NCBI GenBank assembly: GCA_029378245.1
Contig: JARKIF010000001.1
Coordinates: forward strand, 248,001 to 312,000
Length of the DNA: 64,000 bases
Origin: Roridomyces roridus
Lineage: Eukaryota > Basidiomycota > Agaricomycetes > Agaricales > Mycenaceae
Direction of reading: 5' to 3'
Part shown: piece after piece, positions 44,060 through 55,208 of the stretch
Position numbering within the stretch: position 1 is the first letter of the stretch
Layout of the letters: every line of letters starts with the position of its first letter
The notes under the pieces: model-generated
What the model was told of the DNA's origin: nothing
Databases searched by the model: none
The model's input: the letters and a program-made list of their open reading frames with translations, nothing else
Translations under genes and position numbers: made by a program

Positions 44060-44718
44060 ATGTTCTTCGCCCAGCTCTCCGTCTTCGTCTCGGCCCTCGC
44101 CCTTTTCTCCGTCAGCAATGCCGCTGCGCTCCCTGTGAGGCCGCGCGCTACTGCTCTCAATGTTGCGACTTGCACCTCCCCGTCGACCCAGTTTGTCGAG
44201 CATGATTGTAACGTGGCCTTGCTTGGGGTATGTCCCTTCCTGGGTGCCAAGTATCATCAAGCTGACCTTCTCGCTAGCTCGGTGGAGGAATCGCAGGCGC
44301 CATGTACGTTTTATTACTTCTCTCCCTTCTTCTGTGTGCTTATTTCCTGCTCAGCGAGTTCCTCCGCGTAAGCGCAAGTTCTACTACTGCTGTTAGTGGA
44401 ACCTGCAGAGTCACCGCTACCGCGGTCGACGGTGGTATGTTCAGCCCCTTCTATTCCACCCATCGACACGACAAGTTGATTCTCAATCCGACCCGCAGGC
44501 ACGACGATTGATATCAGCAAGGGCCGTCTCGAAGGGCACGGGTCGACGAATGGTGGCTTTGACGTGCGTTCCAAGCTCCCTTTTGTTTGGTTCCCAACCG
44601 CATCTCATCGCTCTCCTAGAACCTCCTCACCGCCTGTGGACCTTCCCCCGGATCCATGATCATCGGCGGTGGCGCTCTGCCCAGCGGGAACATTGAGATC
44701 GCCATTTCTGCGCCTTGA
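44060..44718 (+). CDS. Small secreted protein
   Basis: Start MFFAQLSVFVSALALFSVSN gives a clear signal peptide, probably cut after NAA-A. Five or six small exons follow: PRATALNVATCTSPSTQFVE, HDCNVALLGLGGGIAGA, a Ser/Thr-rich exon with SGTCRVTATAVDGG, TIDISKGRLEGHGSTNGGF, and NLLTACGPSPGSMIIGGGAL ending SAP-stop at 44716-44718. Mature length is about 130 residues with at least four cysteines (positions suggest two disulphides). I do not recognise the family. Small secreted cysteine-containing proteins are common in wood- and litter-decaying agarics. The short third and fourth exons are uncertain. Confidence 0.55.
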
Positions 44719-44924
44719 GTTTTTGGCGAATTCGTTCATTCATTTCGATTCGATTCATGGAACAGGCTTCACTAGTGTTTTTTCTTTTGTTGGTACTTTG
44801 CAGTGGTGTCAATGTGCAATGCTGTTTGTGGTCAACTGTGTAAGTGAGGGCGAGTTGAGTCTCGGGAGCTTAGTACCGAGAGGGAGAGGAAGCTTGTTTT
44901 CTTACCCCGGCTGAATTTATGTAG

Positions 44925-45045
44925 TGGATGACCCCGTGGTCTGCCCACCGCCGCCGCCAGAGTCGCCACGGACGGTTCAATACTTCTGTCGACGGGTTTT
45001 TTCTACGGCACTCAACTTTGCATTGTGCATTACAGCGGGGGAGAC
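44925..45045 (+). pseudogene. GH16-like C-terminal fragment
   Basis: DNA similarity to 47206-47340, the last exon of the intact GH16-like gene: GCCACGG..GGTTCAATAC followed by a diverged TTT..CTACGGC..TCAACTTTGC. Indels break the frame. It lies directly upstream of a monooxygenase fragment, a junction that does not exist in either intact gene. Confidence 0.65.
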
Positions 45046-45100
45046 ACCGAAGTTTCATACGCATTCAAGTTTATAAGGCACAATTGTTGCGGACCCTAAC

Positions 45101-45440
45101 GAAATCCCAGCCCATGGGACTCTCCCGCAGCTTGGTCAAGGCGTAGCGATGGCGATCGAAGACGCTGTCGTCTTGGGAGCTTTGCTTCCCCAGGAACGAC
45201 GACAGGAAATTCCAGAAGTTGCGGCAGGAACGGGGAGAGTTCGTCCGTACAGGGCGGTTGAGCGCTTGAGCAGGCAGCGGTTCCGGCGAAGAGAGCGAAG
45301 AGTGAGTATTTACTTGCCGTTGCCACTGGTTCTACGAGGGTTTTTGATCCAGGGTTTCATACAGCGCGGGAGCTTCAAGAGATGATACTTGAGTGTGATG
45401 CGCTCAAGGCTGCACAGAACTACTTGGGCATGTTTCGTGG
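45101..45440 (+). pseudogene. FAD monooxygenase C-terminal fragment
   Basis: AHGTLPQLGQGVAMAIEDAV and VVLGALL correspond to the GD-motif exon end and next exon of the intact monooxygenases. The intron that both intact copies carry after LGQ/MGQ is absent here. A later intron-like segment (GTGAGTATTTAC...CAG) is retained before ILECDALKAAQNYLG, equivalent to FEYDAIQVGEDYL. The stretch between is frame-damaged and the N-terminal two thirds are missing. Confidence 0.75.
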
Positions 45441-46157
45441 GTTTGATTTCTATGCGCGCATCAAATTTGATCTTGTTTGCATGCTCTCTTCCAGAACCAC
45501 CACAACCACATGCTTCAGGATCACGCATAGCAGATAGCAATGCCAAGGGGCCCCGGACACTCCCTACGAGCTACCTCCAGGTTTTTTTCTCGATCCAAGG
45601 CTGTTTTTCTGTGCCTTCGAGGCTTGATTTACTCTATCCCGAAGCGGAAGGGTCATTTCCACGGTTCCGTTTCTGGTAATTTCCGCGGCCCTCGCCATTC
45701 TCTGCCTGATTTTTAGCCCTTCCAATTCTGTTTTCTTTTGCCCCGCTGAGCGGTTCTCACCCGCAAATTCCGGTTTGCCCCTCCACCTAAATTGTAAGAA
45801 CGAAAAAAAAACCCTGGTATTCTATCCCGGAGCGGTTCGATTCAACTTCGACCGGCCCGAGCCCTGATTTACTCTATCTCCCGGAGTGAAAGTCACCCAT
45901 TCTGAAGCCTTGATTTACTCTATCACGGAGGTAGCTCATAGTGAGTGTCCCGGGGCCTGGTGAAAGCGATCCGGTGCCTCTGCCAAGCCTCTGTTGTTCA
46001 CTTGGTTCATCCCAGTTGGGTCTAATCACGGACCGATGATAGATCGATGCGCGGTCGCCGGTGAAAAGCACTCAAAATGGAATACTCAGCATACATATTA
46101 CGCCGCGTGTGACCTCGGGCTTCCAGTATATAACTCGTTTCACCTCCTCTTCGCAAC
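45441..46157. other. No gene seen; repeated GATTTACTCTATC word
   Basis: The word GATTTACTCTATC recurs three times (near 45624, 45866 and 45910), each next to CCCGGAG/CACGGAG. Otherwise featureless up to the GH16-like promoter. Confidence 0.4.
46127..46133 (+). promoter_or_regulatory. TATA box of the GH16-like gene
   Basis: TATATAA begins 31 bp before the ATG at 46158, so the leader would be very short. The signal peptide that starts at this ATG still makes it the best start. Confidence 0.5.
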
Positions 46158-47349
46158 ATGTCTTCCCTTACTCTCAGTTTCCTCGTCGCTCTGGCAATCT
46201 CCGGAGTGCAGGTTACTGCGAACTGTGCTTGTGGGTACAAGGACTCGAGTGGACACGTTTGGGTACGCAATTCTCCTGTGGCTCGATGCAGAACTCTCAA
46301 TGTCGTTCGACACAGCGGGAAGCCATCATCTCGACCTTCACTCAAAGTGCCGGCGCTCTCGCCGCAGTCAACAACGACTGGATCATCGCTACGGATTTTG
46401 AAGCCCAGGGTGGTACTGCGACTGCCAACATCCAATACACCGCAGCCAACGTATTCCAGTATCAAGACGCGCTGGGATTGAAGGCCTCGGCACACACTGG
46501 CGGCGGCTCTGTCAATTGTGCCGAGATTTTCACCAAGAGGAGCGATATCCTGTATGGATCGTTCAGGATGCAGGCTCAGGTGCCGTCGGTGCCGGGTGCC
46601 GTCTTTGGTTCGTTGCATTAGGGCTACAGCTGCAAGTTTCATCTATTCAATTCTAAATCCACTCACAGGTTTCTTCACGTATATCTCCGACACGCAAGAA
46701 CAGGACATTGAATTCCTTTCGTCCGATGTTGACTACTACCAGCAAGTGCACTACACCAATCAGCCTGGGCTTCTGAACGGAAATACGGACCCTAATGCTG
46801 CCAAGGTGGGTGCTACGCCCGCCGGTCAATCGAGCCACCAGCTAACGCCGTTGGGTCGCCTAGGATGTAACAATTCCTGGGGCGGATTTCACGTACGTCT
46901 AGCAGTCTCACTCTGCATTTCTTCATCCTTGATCTTACAACTCACGAAGGACCTTTGGTGTGCACCGCTTCGACTGGCTTCCCACGCAGACCGTGTACTC
47001 TTACGCCGGATCGGGGCTCACGGTAAGTCCTCGTGCAATTCGAGAGCTGTTGAGTGCTGAGGCACTTCTGGAACTTTGCCAGTCCCAAACCATTATCTCC
47101 AAAAATGTGCCTACGACTGCATCTGAGTTCATTCTGAATGTGTGGAGCAACGGCGATCCGTAAGTCCCTTGGTTGGTATCTCTTCCTCAACTAAATTTTT
47201 GTAGCGAATGGTCCCATGGCCCGCCAACCGCCGACGCCATCGCCACGGTTCAATACGTCAACTTGTACTTCAACTCGACGAGTTTCTCTGCCACAGCGTT
47301 CAACTCTGCCTGCAGTGCGGCTGGTCATATCGCTCCTTGCAGTGTTTGA
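46158..47349 (+). CDS. GH16-like secreted glycoside hydrolase
   Basis: Start MSSLTLSFLVALAISGVQVT is a signal peptide followed by ANCACGYKDSSGHVW. Intron 1 joins W to REAIISTFTQSAGAL. The concanavalin-A-like core includes VNCAEIFTKRSDILYGSFRM, VPGAVFGFFTYISD and the catalytic signature QEQDIEFLSSD, which keeps the ExDxE spacing of GH16 nucleophile and acid/base. Later exons give GVHRFDWLPTQTVYSYAG, VWSNGDPEWSHGPP and a C-terminal Cys pair ending APCSV. GH16 enzymes cut beta-1,3- or mixed-linked glucans; this subgroup is common in mushroom cell-wall remodelling. The length of about 280 aa is in the usual range. Some intron edges between 46620 and 47200 are inferred. Confidence 0.82.
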
Positions 47350-47424
47350 GGCTGTCTTATTATTGTAAAGCGAATCGACTGTCAGTACGGTACCAAGATG
47401 TAATGGGGATTCAAAGACAAAAAA

Positions 47425-48806
47425 CTATTTGAGAATGACAACGTCCAATCCACCCTCGAGATCCTTCTCCGGAAAATCCCATTCCCAGCGCATGAACGAC
47501 TCGATGCGAACGGTAGGATTCCTGGCAGCAAGGGCATTCTTGAATATGGATCTAGACACCTCGACCTTCTTGTTACCCCGGATAGCCAAAGTACGAAGGT
47601 TCGGAACGATATCGGTCCTCGCCAAGGCTTTCAACCAAACAGCCGAATCTGACGGGTCGCAGAAGGATATATCCAACCGCATAATATCGCGTGCGACAGG
47701 GGAATCGAGGGTTCCAATCCAAATTAAAAGCTCGTGTTATCGCTTTGTCGGATGCGTAGGCGCTCCAAATGGCATGGCGCGCTCGGGAAACTCATGAAGG
47801 TAGTAATGTATCCTCCGTCCTGCCCGGTTGCGAGGCGTTCGATCACATCGAGCTTCTTCAGCATTGGGGCGACCAGTCCCGTGAGGACAACGCTGGAATT
47901 TTCGAGCGCGAGGGACCGGATCTTGGACGCTCTGAGTATTGTTGTCGGGCTGACCGATCGGTTGGCGTCGACGAGGATGATGCGGGCAGTGGATGTGAGG
48001 AAGGGGAGTATCCGCTGCTGGACATCGTCTACACGAACCCCCCGAAGCACGCACAAGGTCAGCTGCCACCATGGAAGACGCAGCTTTTTGGGGAAGGCGG
48101 GAGCGTTCCAGAAGAGTTCAGTCAGCGCGGGGAGCGAGCCGCTCATATCAGCGTCGAGAGGCAGGGTTAGCCTTGACCAAGAATGCTCTGACTCCCAGAA
48201 ATTCAATTTCCCGAGCAGCGGATAGTGGGAATGATATTTTGTGAAGCGGGACAATTGGGTCTCCGTTGATAAAGCTACAGTCTCCCACCGGGCAGCCGCG
48301 GAAAGGAGAACATCCATGAGATCGAGCATTGCTGGCCCGGCGGGGAGCTGGATGGAAAGGCGTGCGCGACGAACACGCGCTAGCTGCACCGTGAGAACGG
48401 GTTTCAAGTAGCTGGTCTAGAAACCGCTCTTCGGAACGAAGAAGTGGCGCCATAGCTCTGCGGTGTTCATCGCGACGGCGCGCCATTGACGGCATACTCG
48501 TGCCACGACCCAAGCACCGCGACGACGAGGATTGAAAGGGTCGCCACACACACAGAGGGCGAAGATTTCCGAGAGGATTTCGGGCGGCAAACGGCGGATG
48601 GCTGATAAAATGGACGAGTTCTTCTGAACGAAGACCTTCAGCTGTGAACGTTTCGCGGCCAACTGCTTCATGGCAATCTCGATGCGGCCGATATCCATTC
48701 TTGCTCCTTGGATAGCTTCCCAGATGGTGGCAGATTGGAGATCGGTGCAAGGCGCCGAGTTGCTGGAGAGCAATTCGGGAAATGGACTTTGCACGGGTGG
48801 AGTCAT
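47425..48806 (-). pseudogene. F-box/LRR-like gene, two inactivating lesions
   Basis: Minus-strand copy of the F-box gene at 49216. It starts MTPPVQSPFPELLSSNSAPC (48806) and has the F-box IRRLPPEILSEIFALC and VARVCRQWRAVAMNTAELW. A TAG stop at 48417-48419 interrupts the frame after FVPKSGF. Translation then resumes in phase (RARLSIQLPAGPAMLDLMD) to RIRQSDNTSF, where a one-base loss in a T run creates a stop. The true frame continues as LIWIGTLDSP to the natural end DLEGGLDVVILK at 47425. The two lesions make a full product impossible without readthrough and frameshifting. Confidence 0.85.
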
Positions 48807-49215
48807 GAGACAATGGGCACGGCAGGAAGAGTCGCAGCGAGTCCTAGGTATTCTGGATTCCGCTATATCTTCACGGGTACCGATTGAACGCACATTTCGG
48901 GGAGATTTCCAGAGTGAGAAAGAAGAGGAAGAGTGACGGACTCGGATCAATTAATCACTGTGCTACGCGTGATCTGCCTATCCTCGGCTTGTCCTCTTCC
49001 TTCTCCATCACCTCGAATGTACGTCCGATCCCTGACAGCCATGGACGCATCGCTCAATCTACATACGCAGGACGTCTTGCAACTCTTCTTGCCCTGTCCA
49101 TTGCGGCGCGACTCTACCATTACAAAGCCCGTTTCCAGAATTACTTTCCAGCAACATCGCACCTTCCACCGATGCCCATTCTGCCATCATCTACGAGGCC
49201 ATTCAGAAAGCAAGA
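48807..49215. other. Shared upstream region of two head-to-head F-box copies
   Basis: No separate gene. The plus strand from about 49105 can be read as SPFPELLSSNIAPSTDAHSA in frame with the 49216 gene, matching the N-terminus of the broken copy. The equivalent of its start ATG is GCG here, so the intact gene probably starts at 49216 or uses an unseen upstream exon. Confidence 0.5.
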
Positions 49216-50496
49216 ATGGATGCTGCTCGCGTCGAGACCGCCTTCGTGCAATTGAGCGCGCGGCGATCAGAGCTGAATGACTTCATTCGCAAGAACTCGT
49301 CCATCCTGTCACCCATCCGTCGTTTCCCTGCCGAGATCCTCTCGCAAATCTTCGGCCGCTGCGTCCGCCCCAATGACACATTCAATCCCCGTCGTCACGC
49401 TGCTTGGGTCGTGGCTCGAGTGTGTCGTCGATGGCGCGCCGTCGCCCTGGACACGCCGGAGCTCTGGTGCCATTTCGTCGTTCCGGACAGCCGATTTCCC
49501 CAGTTGCCCCAGAGGAACCTGGAGACCCTTTTGAAGATGCAATTGAACCGTTCCCGTCACGCGCAGCTTTCCATTGAGCTTGCGGCCGGGCCAACAATGC
49601 TGGATGTCATGGATATCCTCGCTGCGTCGGCTCGGTGGGGAGCAGTCACCCTTCTCAACGAGGCCCAATTCCATCGCTTCGCTAAACATCACTCAGCCCA
49701 TTATCCGCAACTCCAGAGATTATGTTTCTCGGAGCCAGATACGATGCAGCGATCACGAACTCCATCCCTACCTCTCGACGCTGACATGGTCAACTCTCTC
49801 CCCGCCCTGACGGAACTTCTCTGGGACGCACCCATCTTCCGTAAACAGCTGATGCTTCCATGGGCACAGTTGAGCTTGTGCGAGCTGCGTCGAGTCCAAA
49901 TAGCGGATTTCCAGTGGATTGTTTCCTTCCTTCCACCCACGGCACACGTCACTGCAATCAAAATTGGACGCTGGTTCCACCCCTCGCTGATCGCAAAGGA
50001 GTCACAAATCCAGTCCCTCCGGCTCGAGCATTCTAGCATCGTCCTCATCGCACTCATCGCACCGATGCTGAAGAAGCTCGATCTGGATGAGCACCTGACG
50101 AATGAGGACGTCTCATTCATCACAAGTTTTATGAATCCTTCGAAGTCGACTCCGCCGAGTCTTTTGGAGCACCTACGCATCCGATCAGGCGATATTTCGG
50201 CCTTTTGGATTAAAATGCTCGACTCTACTTGCGCTCGGGATGTTGTGCGGCTGGATATATCCTGCAGAGATCCTCGGGGGTTCTTGGAAGCGTTAGGGAG
50301 CGGCGATCTCGTTCCGAGTCTTCGTACTTTGGCAATCCGAGTGCATGGTACAGGTAACACGGACATCGAGCTAGTGCGTAGAATGCTCGCGGCACGGAAA
50401 CCTACCGTTCGCACCGAGTCGTTCAAGCGCTGGGAATGGGATTTCCCGGAGAGGAATGATCTTGAGGGTGGATTGGATGTCGTCTTTCTCGAATAA
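49216..50496 (+). CDS. F-box/LRR-like protein, 426 aa
   Basis: Single intact exon. The F-box lies at residues 28-80: SPIRRFPAEILSQIFGRCV, VARVCRRWRAVALDTPELW. Leucine-rich stretches follow (LPALTELLWDAPIF, IQSLRLEHSSIVLIALIAPM, LEHLRIRSGDISAF) and the C-terminus is RWEWDFPERNDLEGGLDVVF. It would act as the substrate receptor of an SCF ubiquitin ligase; the target is unknown. It lies head-to-head with the dead copy at 47425-48806, and a third C-terminal scrap is at 54700. The first ATG is used because the one in the paralogue is lost here. Confidence 0.85.
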   Translation: MDAARVETAFVQLSARRSELNDFIRKNSSILSPIRRFPAEILSQIFGRCVRPNDTFNPRRHAAWVVARVCRRWRAVALDTPELWCHFVVPDSRFPQLPQRNLETLLKMQLNRSRHAQLSIELAAGPTMLDVMDILAASARWGAVTLLNEAQFHRFAKHHSAHYPQLQRLCFSEPDTMQRSRTPSLPLDADMVNSLPALTELLWDAPIFRKQLMLPWAQLSLCELRRVQIADFQWIVSFLPPTAHVTAIKIGRWFHPSLIAKESQIQSLRLEHSSIVLIALIAPMLKKLDLDEHLTNEDVSFITSFMNPSKSTPPSLLEHLRIRSGDISAFWIKMLDSTCARDVVRLDISCRDPRGFLEALGSGDLVPSLRTLAIRVHGTGNTDIELVRRMLAARKPTVRTESFKRWEWDFPERNDLEGGLDVVFLE

Positions 50497-50830
50497 TAAG
50501 TGCTTTTTCTACCGTCGTTGTCCATACGTTGGTCAAATTCTGAATACAGTTCCATAGTAAATATGGCCTCTGGGAGAGCTTGCGAACAAGGTATCTGACG
50601 GCTGTGGTTCTCCAGGAATATCAACCAAATCTGCCGACCGACGACCCGAATTCTACCCTCGGTTCCACGTCTCCTTGGGACATTTCCCAACTTTGCTGGG
50701 ATTCTACTTACATACTCTTTTTTGGTGTGTCTCGGTACATAGCCCGAGTGGCTGTTCTGGCGCTTCACACAATGACAGCTTGCTTGCTACAGCTTTGCGC
50801 TTTCTGCTTCCCTTTCTCCCTCCCTCTCAG
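50497..50830. other. Intergenic
   Basis: 3' region of the F-box gene and 5' region of the next gene; a pyrimidine-rich stretch (CTTTCTCCCTCCCTCTCAG) precedes the ATG at 50831. Confidence 0.45.
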
Positions 50831-52982
50831 ATGGCTTTTATCTCGAACGCCAGTGGCTTCACGCTGGGCGAAGGCACTTTCAACAACATCCACGCGAATG
50901 TGGTGAATATACACCACGGAGTCAAACACCGGCGAGGAGAGCACGACGGTCAAGATTCTGCTCTCCTGCCCGCAGAGCTAATCCTTTCTCTTCAGATGAT
51001 CCAGATGTTGAATTGAGCCGTGGAGAACCCACTCAACGCCGAACACGAAGGCACGAGGAAGAAGGAGATGGACTCAAGGTGCGTGGTGGTTTACGGCTTC
51101 ACCATTGTGGAATCTTAAACCGACACAGATCATGCGGACCAAGCACCTCAGGCTCAATCATCAGCTCGAGACCGGGGTCAGGTCAGAGTATCTGCTCCAC
51201 ACAGGCGAAATCAAGGGCCGAGCAGTCATAGTCAAGGTGTTTCACGCAGACTCTAGGGCTCGTGAGGTGTGTTAATATTACGTGGAATTCGCCCATTGGT
51301 GTTGATCAAATTTGCATAGCATTTGGAGGAGACGGTATCGCTATCCAAGGGACTCTTGTAAGTGCAGACGGGAAAACTTGGACAGTATTTAATGACTCTT
51401 CAATTCAGACACCCCAATCTCGCACGGATTGTGGGAATATCCTCGCCTACGTCTCCAACTCATTTCATAGCGTACGAGAACGGTAATACCCAGACAGAAT
51501 CAAAGTTGTGCGGCTGATGCTTGCACCAGGTGGTTGGCAAACAGCGGACAGACTGCTCGCAACTGCGCTAAGGGATGATCTTGAGAGGAGCATCGTGTTA
51601 GGATTTAAAATGGTCCGTTTCTTCTGTAGCGGCAGCTTGTTGCAGCGACTCACTGGTTTACAGGTTTCTAACCTCTCTGTAGGTTGTCTACTGGCGTTAC
51701 ATTCATAACCAGTGCTGAATTGCATCTCAAGTCGGGATTGAACTATCTAAATTTGCAGGGCATGCGTTTGGGGGCTCAGGTATTTTTCATCCCTTGCTCT
51801 TTCGTTTACTTTGCGTCGAATTCAACAGAGTTTCGACGTTTTCTTGGACATCAACGACCGATTTTTTATTAGCCTCAGTCCCCCTGCTCCATCCTCGATC
51901 GTCAACGGTTCGGAACAAGATCAAGTAGATGATCCGGGCAGCGTCTGGGATCACTTCAACGCGTTGTGCCAGAAGGTATGAGTTTTGCCATCAATGGATG
52001 CACGATGTTGAACTTCGCCGCGATACCCACGTAGGTTTTGAGATCTGCGAACCGCGTGTTGCATAGTCGGTTAATTTCTGGCACGCATTGACAAAATTCT
52101 GAAATTCCCGGTAGACGAAGATCTTGAAAGGACACCTGTCGATTTCGATTCACCGTCTCCCTCAAACTCGACCCATCCGCCTTCTGTGTCTTCGGTAGCT
52201 CCACAGGACCAAGATCGACAACCAAAATCCCTTCCCAATGATAAAGAGGAGCTTGCTCCTGCTCCGCCGATCCCGCCGCGGCGAGAGTACGTCTGGCGAC
52301 CGACGGGGCTGCCCCAACCTTTGGGCACCATTGCCGCCCAGATCAGTCGAGATCTCGATGTGCGCCGGGCCATTGTCCATAGGCTGACTAGGAGCGATGG
52401 CAGCAGCCGACACCGCTGCCCAGGCTATGTACGTGAGGAGATAACGCTCGCACCTAGCCCGGCCGATAGCGCGGTCGTATCTCATGATACACCCACGCTC
52501 CAGGAAGTGTGCTTGATTTGCCACCAGGTCGTTGACTCAAGTGATTTCGAGTGGTGGAGAAGTGTGGATGCTATTGAGAAAGGGGTCTATCTGGGCAAGT
52601 CAGTGGTTTCTTCCTCGAGTTCAAGAGCTTTTATCAGGTGCTAAAAACCATCTATTCAGCCTTGTGGCCGCCCGTTCCATCAGATCGTTAACAGGTTCGT
52701 TCCTTTCATGGTCGATGTCACTCGACTGACTGGGACCGACAAACCGTAGAGCGGCGCATCACCCATGTTTTATCTGTCTGTACCGATGCATTACCAGCGG
52801 AGTTGCCGCAATCTGGATTTCAGCACATGCGCATCCCTATCGAGGATGTGGATTCTGCAGATCTTCTGGTCCATCTTCCTGCAGCTTGCCAATTCATTAA
52901 TCATGCGTTGCAAACCGGGGGAGCAATTTTGGTCCACTCTGTTCAGGCTCGTGATTTGTTTATTCGGGTTCAGCTGACCTGA
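50831..52982 (+). CDS. Kinase-like protein joined to a truncated DUSP domain
   Basis: The first part belongs to an agaric kinase-like family: start MAFISNASGFTLGEGTFNNI, then TRRHEEEGDGLK, the N-lobe IMRTKHLRLNHQLETG with HTGEIKGRAVIVKVF (Lys of the ATP site), HPNLARIVGISSPTS, RSIVLGFKMVAG, FDVFLDINDRFFIS, SANRVLHNEDLERT, and RCPGYVREEITLAPSP to VCLICHQVV. No HRD or DFG motif is seen, so it is a pseudokinase. Where a Cys-rich finger should follow, the sequence switches in the same orientation to a dual-specificity phosphatase: SVDAIEKGVYLGN, LVAARSIRSLT, ERRITHVLSVCTDALPAELP, FQHMRIPIEDVDSADLLVHL and GGAILVHSVQ. It then stops at 52982 before the active-site loop is complete. Whether one transcript covers both is inference. 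Confidence 0.55.
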
Positions 52983-54699
52983 TGACTTGACGCCAGGGTA
53001 TTATCTGAGACTGGGATCTGGGCCACCTAAGGGGTTTGACGATTTTTGCGAGGGATAGGTTTGTTTTGCTGGTTGTTTTGGACCCCAGGGAGGTAGACTA
53101 GGTTCCTACGAGCAGAACGAGGCCCGGGGCTTGGCATTCTGTCAAGGTTTGAGGTCATGGGAAGAAATTTGCCGAGACAGGTCCAAAATTGGCTCAAACG
53201 GGCTAGTGGGCCACACGTGGGAAGCACCCCGCCTGTGGGAAGCACCCCGCCTGTGGCGCGCAGAGGCAGCGGCGCAGCTGCAACTTGAATTAGGGACACT
53301 GAGAGGGCATGGGGAGTCCCAATGCACACATTATTACCCCTCATCTCAGCCAAACTCAAGCCCGAACGCTGTTGGCACGAACTGGACGTCGCACATATCA
53401 CACGGGAGAATTTCAAGTCTAGGCCTCTCGAATTGTGTCGGATATCGACCAGGGGGTCATAGATGGTGTATTGGAACAACGTAGGACATGTTTTAGCTAC
53501 AACCGAGACGATATTCGGGAGGTAGGGAAAACCGGGTTTTGATGGGTCCGACGGCGAGCTCCCATCCAGCCCGGAAAGAGATGGGGAGAGCGGGGTAAGC
53601 TCATGGATGCAAGTTCAATATTTTCGGAACGCACCTGGTTCACTAGCTCCACCACCGAGGTCCTCTATTCCTCGCAAAAAGTTCCAAATGGCGCCATAGT
53701 GAAAATCGGGGGTTTGCGGAAGATTACGGTGATGACAAGATACGAAGACAGTTGAGAGGGAGCGAGAGCAGCCAAATCTAAGCTTGACATGTGCCGAGTG
53801 GGTGTGCAAAGACCTGAGAGCAAAGGACCAGCACGTCGTCCGATGCAAGGGTGGCAAGCGGGCGCCCATGTCGACACGTAAGCTCTGATTCACTGCGTCT
53901 GGCGACATGGAGCGGGCAAATCGGGGGGTAGGAGGAGTGTTGGTGGGTAGCCAGGGGTCTTCCGAGAAGAATGAGTCCCGCAGGTCGTGAGACGGTGCCG
54001 TGGTCGTGGAGAAAGAGGCTGATGAGTGAGACCAAATTAAGAAATCACGTTTTTTGTTCGCACGCGCCTCCGTCTGACAGCCACAGCCTCACGTCAACTT
54101 CACCAATCTTCACCAAAATCGGTGTCCGAGGACGTCTGCATATGTCCTTCATTATACCGACAACATTTGGGAGGTAGCTCAACTCGACACCGTTATAATT
54201 GCCTAGTGGCCCACTAGGCAGTCGCTGATAATATTTCTCGGAGTGCCGCAGTCGTGGCGGCCTACCGTAGGCTCTTTTTATTGCTAGCTCATTCGATTGA
54301 CGAGTCGCCGTCAAGTTATGTGGTTTCAGCGTATTGCACTGACTCAAGCATTGCAAGCAATTCGAAAAGGTCAAGTCAATCCTTCTGGTTCAAGCAGCCG
54401 GTCCTGATGTGTCGAGTAGCGCGGCCCCAAATTTGGCCGAACAGGGGCTTTCAGGAACAACTTGTGCTTTTCGAACTTTGTCAATATGCACCGTCGCCGG
54501 CAAACGGTATTTATCAGAGCTGGAGATACAAGGTCGATCGCCAGCTCAGGGCCAGAGGTGAGCGATCTTATTGATCGCGACGCAGACCTCTCTGACAGGA
54601 AACCCCTCCAAGTGGATAGCCGACAGCCATCAGCAGTTTTCATCAGGCCTACCCGTCGATTTTTTAAACCGCTCTCATTCTGCGTCTAATTCTACGTGT
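52983..54699. other. No recognisable gene
   Basis: About 1.7 kb with overlapping short ORFs on both strands. A short direct repeat of TGGGAAGCACCCCGCCTG occurs twice in tandem at 53218-53253. No domain, TIR or LTR boundary could be established. Confidence 0.4.
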
Positions 54700-55020
54700 T
54701 TGAACGTGTGCCGCGATTCGGGGGAACTGTTGGAAGCATTGGCGACTCGGAAGGGGAATTTCTTCCCTAGTCTTCGTACTTTGGCTATTCGCGGTACGGG
54801 TACTGGTACAGGTAACACGAACGTTCAAGTCCCGAGGACTTTTTCTTGCAGCCCGGAATCCCAGTATACGTATTCGCACCGAGTCGTTCAAGCGCTGGGA
54901 CTGGGATTTCCCGGAGATGGATGATCTTGAGCTTGAGGGTGGATTGGATGTCGTCTTTCTCGAATAATAAGTAGTTTTTCTACCTCCATGTCCGTTTGGT
55001 CAAATTCTGAATACAATTTG
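54700..55020 (+). pseudogene. F-box/LRR-like C-terminal and 3' UTR fragment
   Basis: High DNA identity to 50280-50550 of the intact F-box gene: CGTACTTTGGC, GGTACAGGTAACACG, CGCACCGAGTCGTTCAAGCG, then GAGGGTGGATTGGATGTCGT and the same AATAATAAGT terminus and downstream bases. Indels put it out of frame, and the F-box itself is absent. Identity past the stop shows DNA-level duplication. Confidence 0.8.
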
Positions 55021-55208
55021 AAACGGCCGCCTTGATTTTGGACTAGCGCACAGTCCGTCCATTAACTGAGCTTCGAATTAATCTCGCTCGTAATGGGCCC
55101 CCTGAAGTCCTTCTAGATGCCTCTCAAACCCCGAAGGCCGTCCACGCATCTTACGATGGGCTGGACGATACTTGAAGGGACGCTGTGAGCATCATCCTTC
55201 TTGACTCA

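Noticed and set aside
49701..50768. 355-codon minus-strand ORF
   Set aside because: Antisense of the F-box gene; open only because of the codon composition of the real gene.
53200..53480. Possible secreted or retroelement ORF
   Set aside because: Only a short tandem repeat and open frames on both strands; no boundary or motif could be supported.
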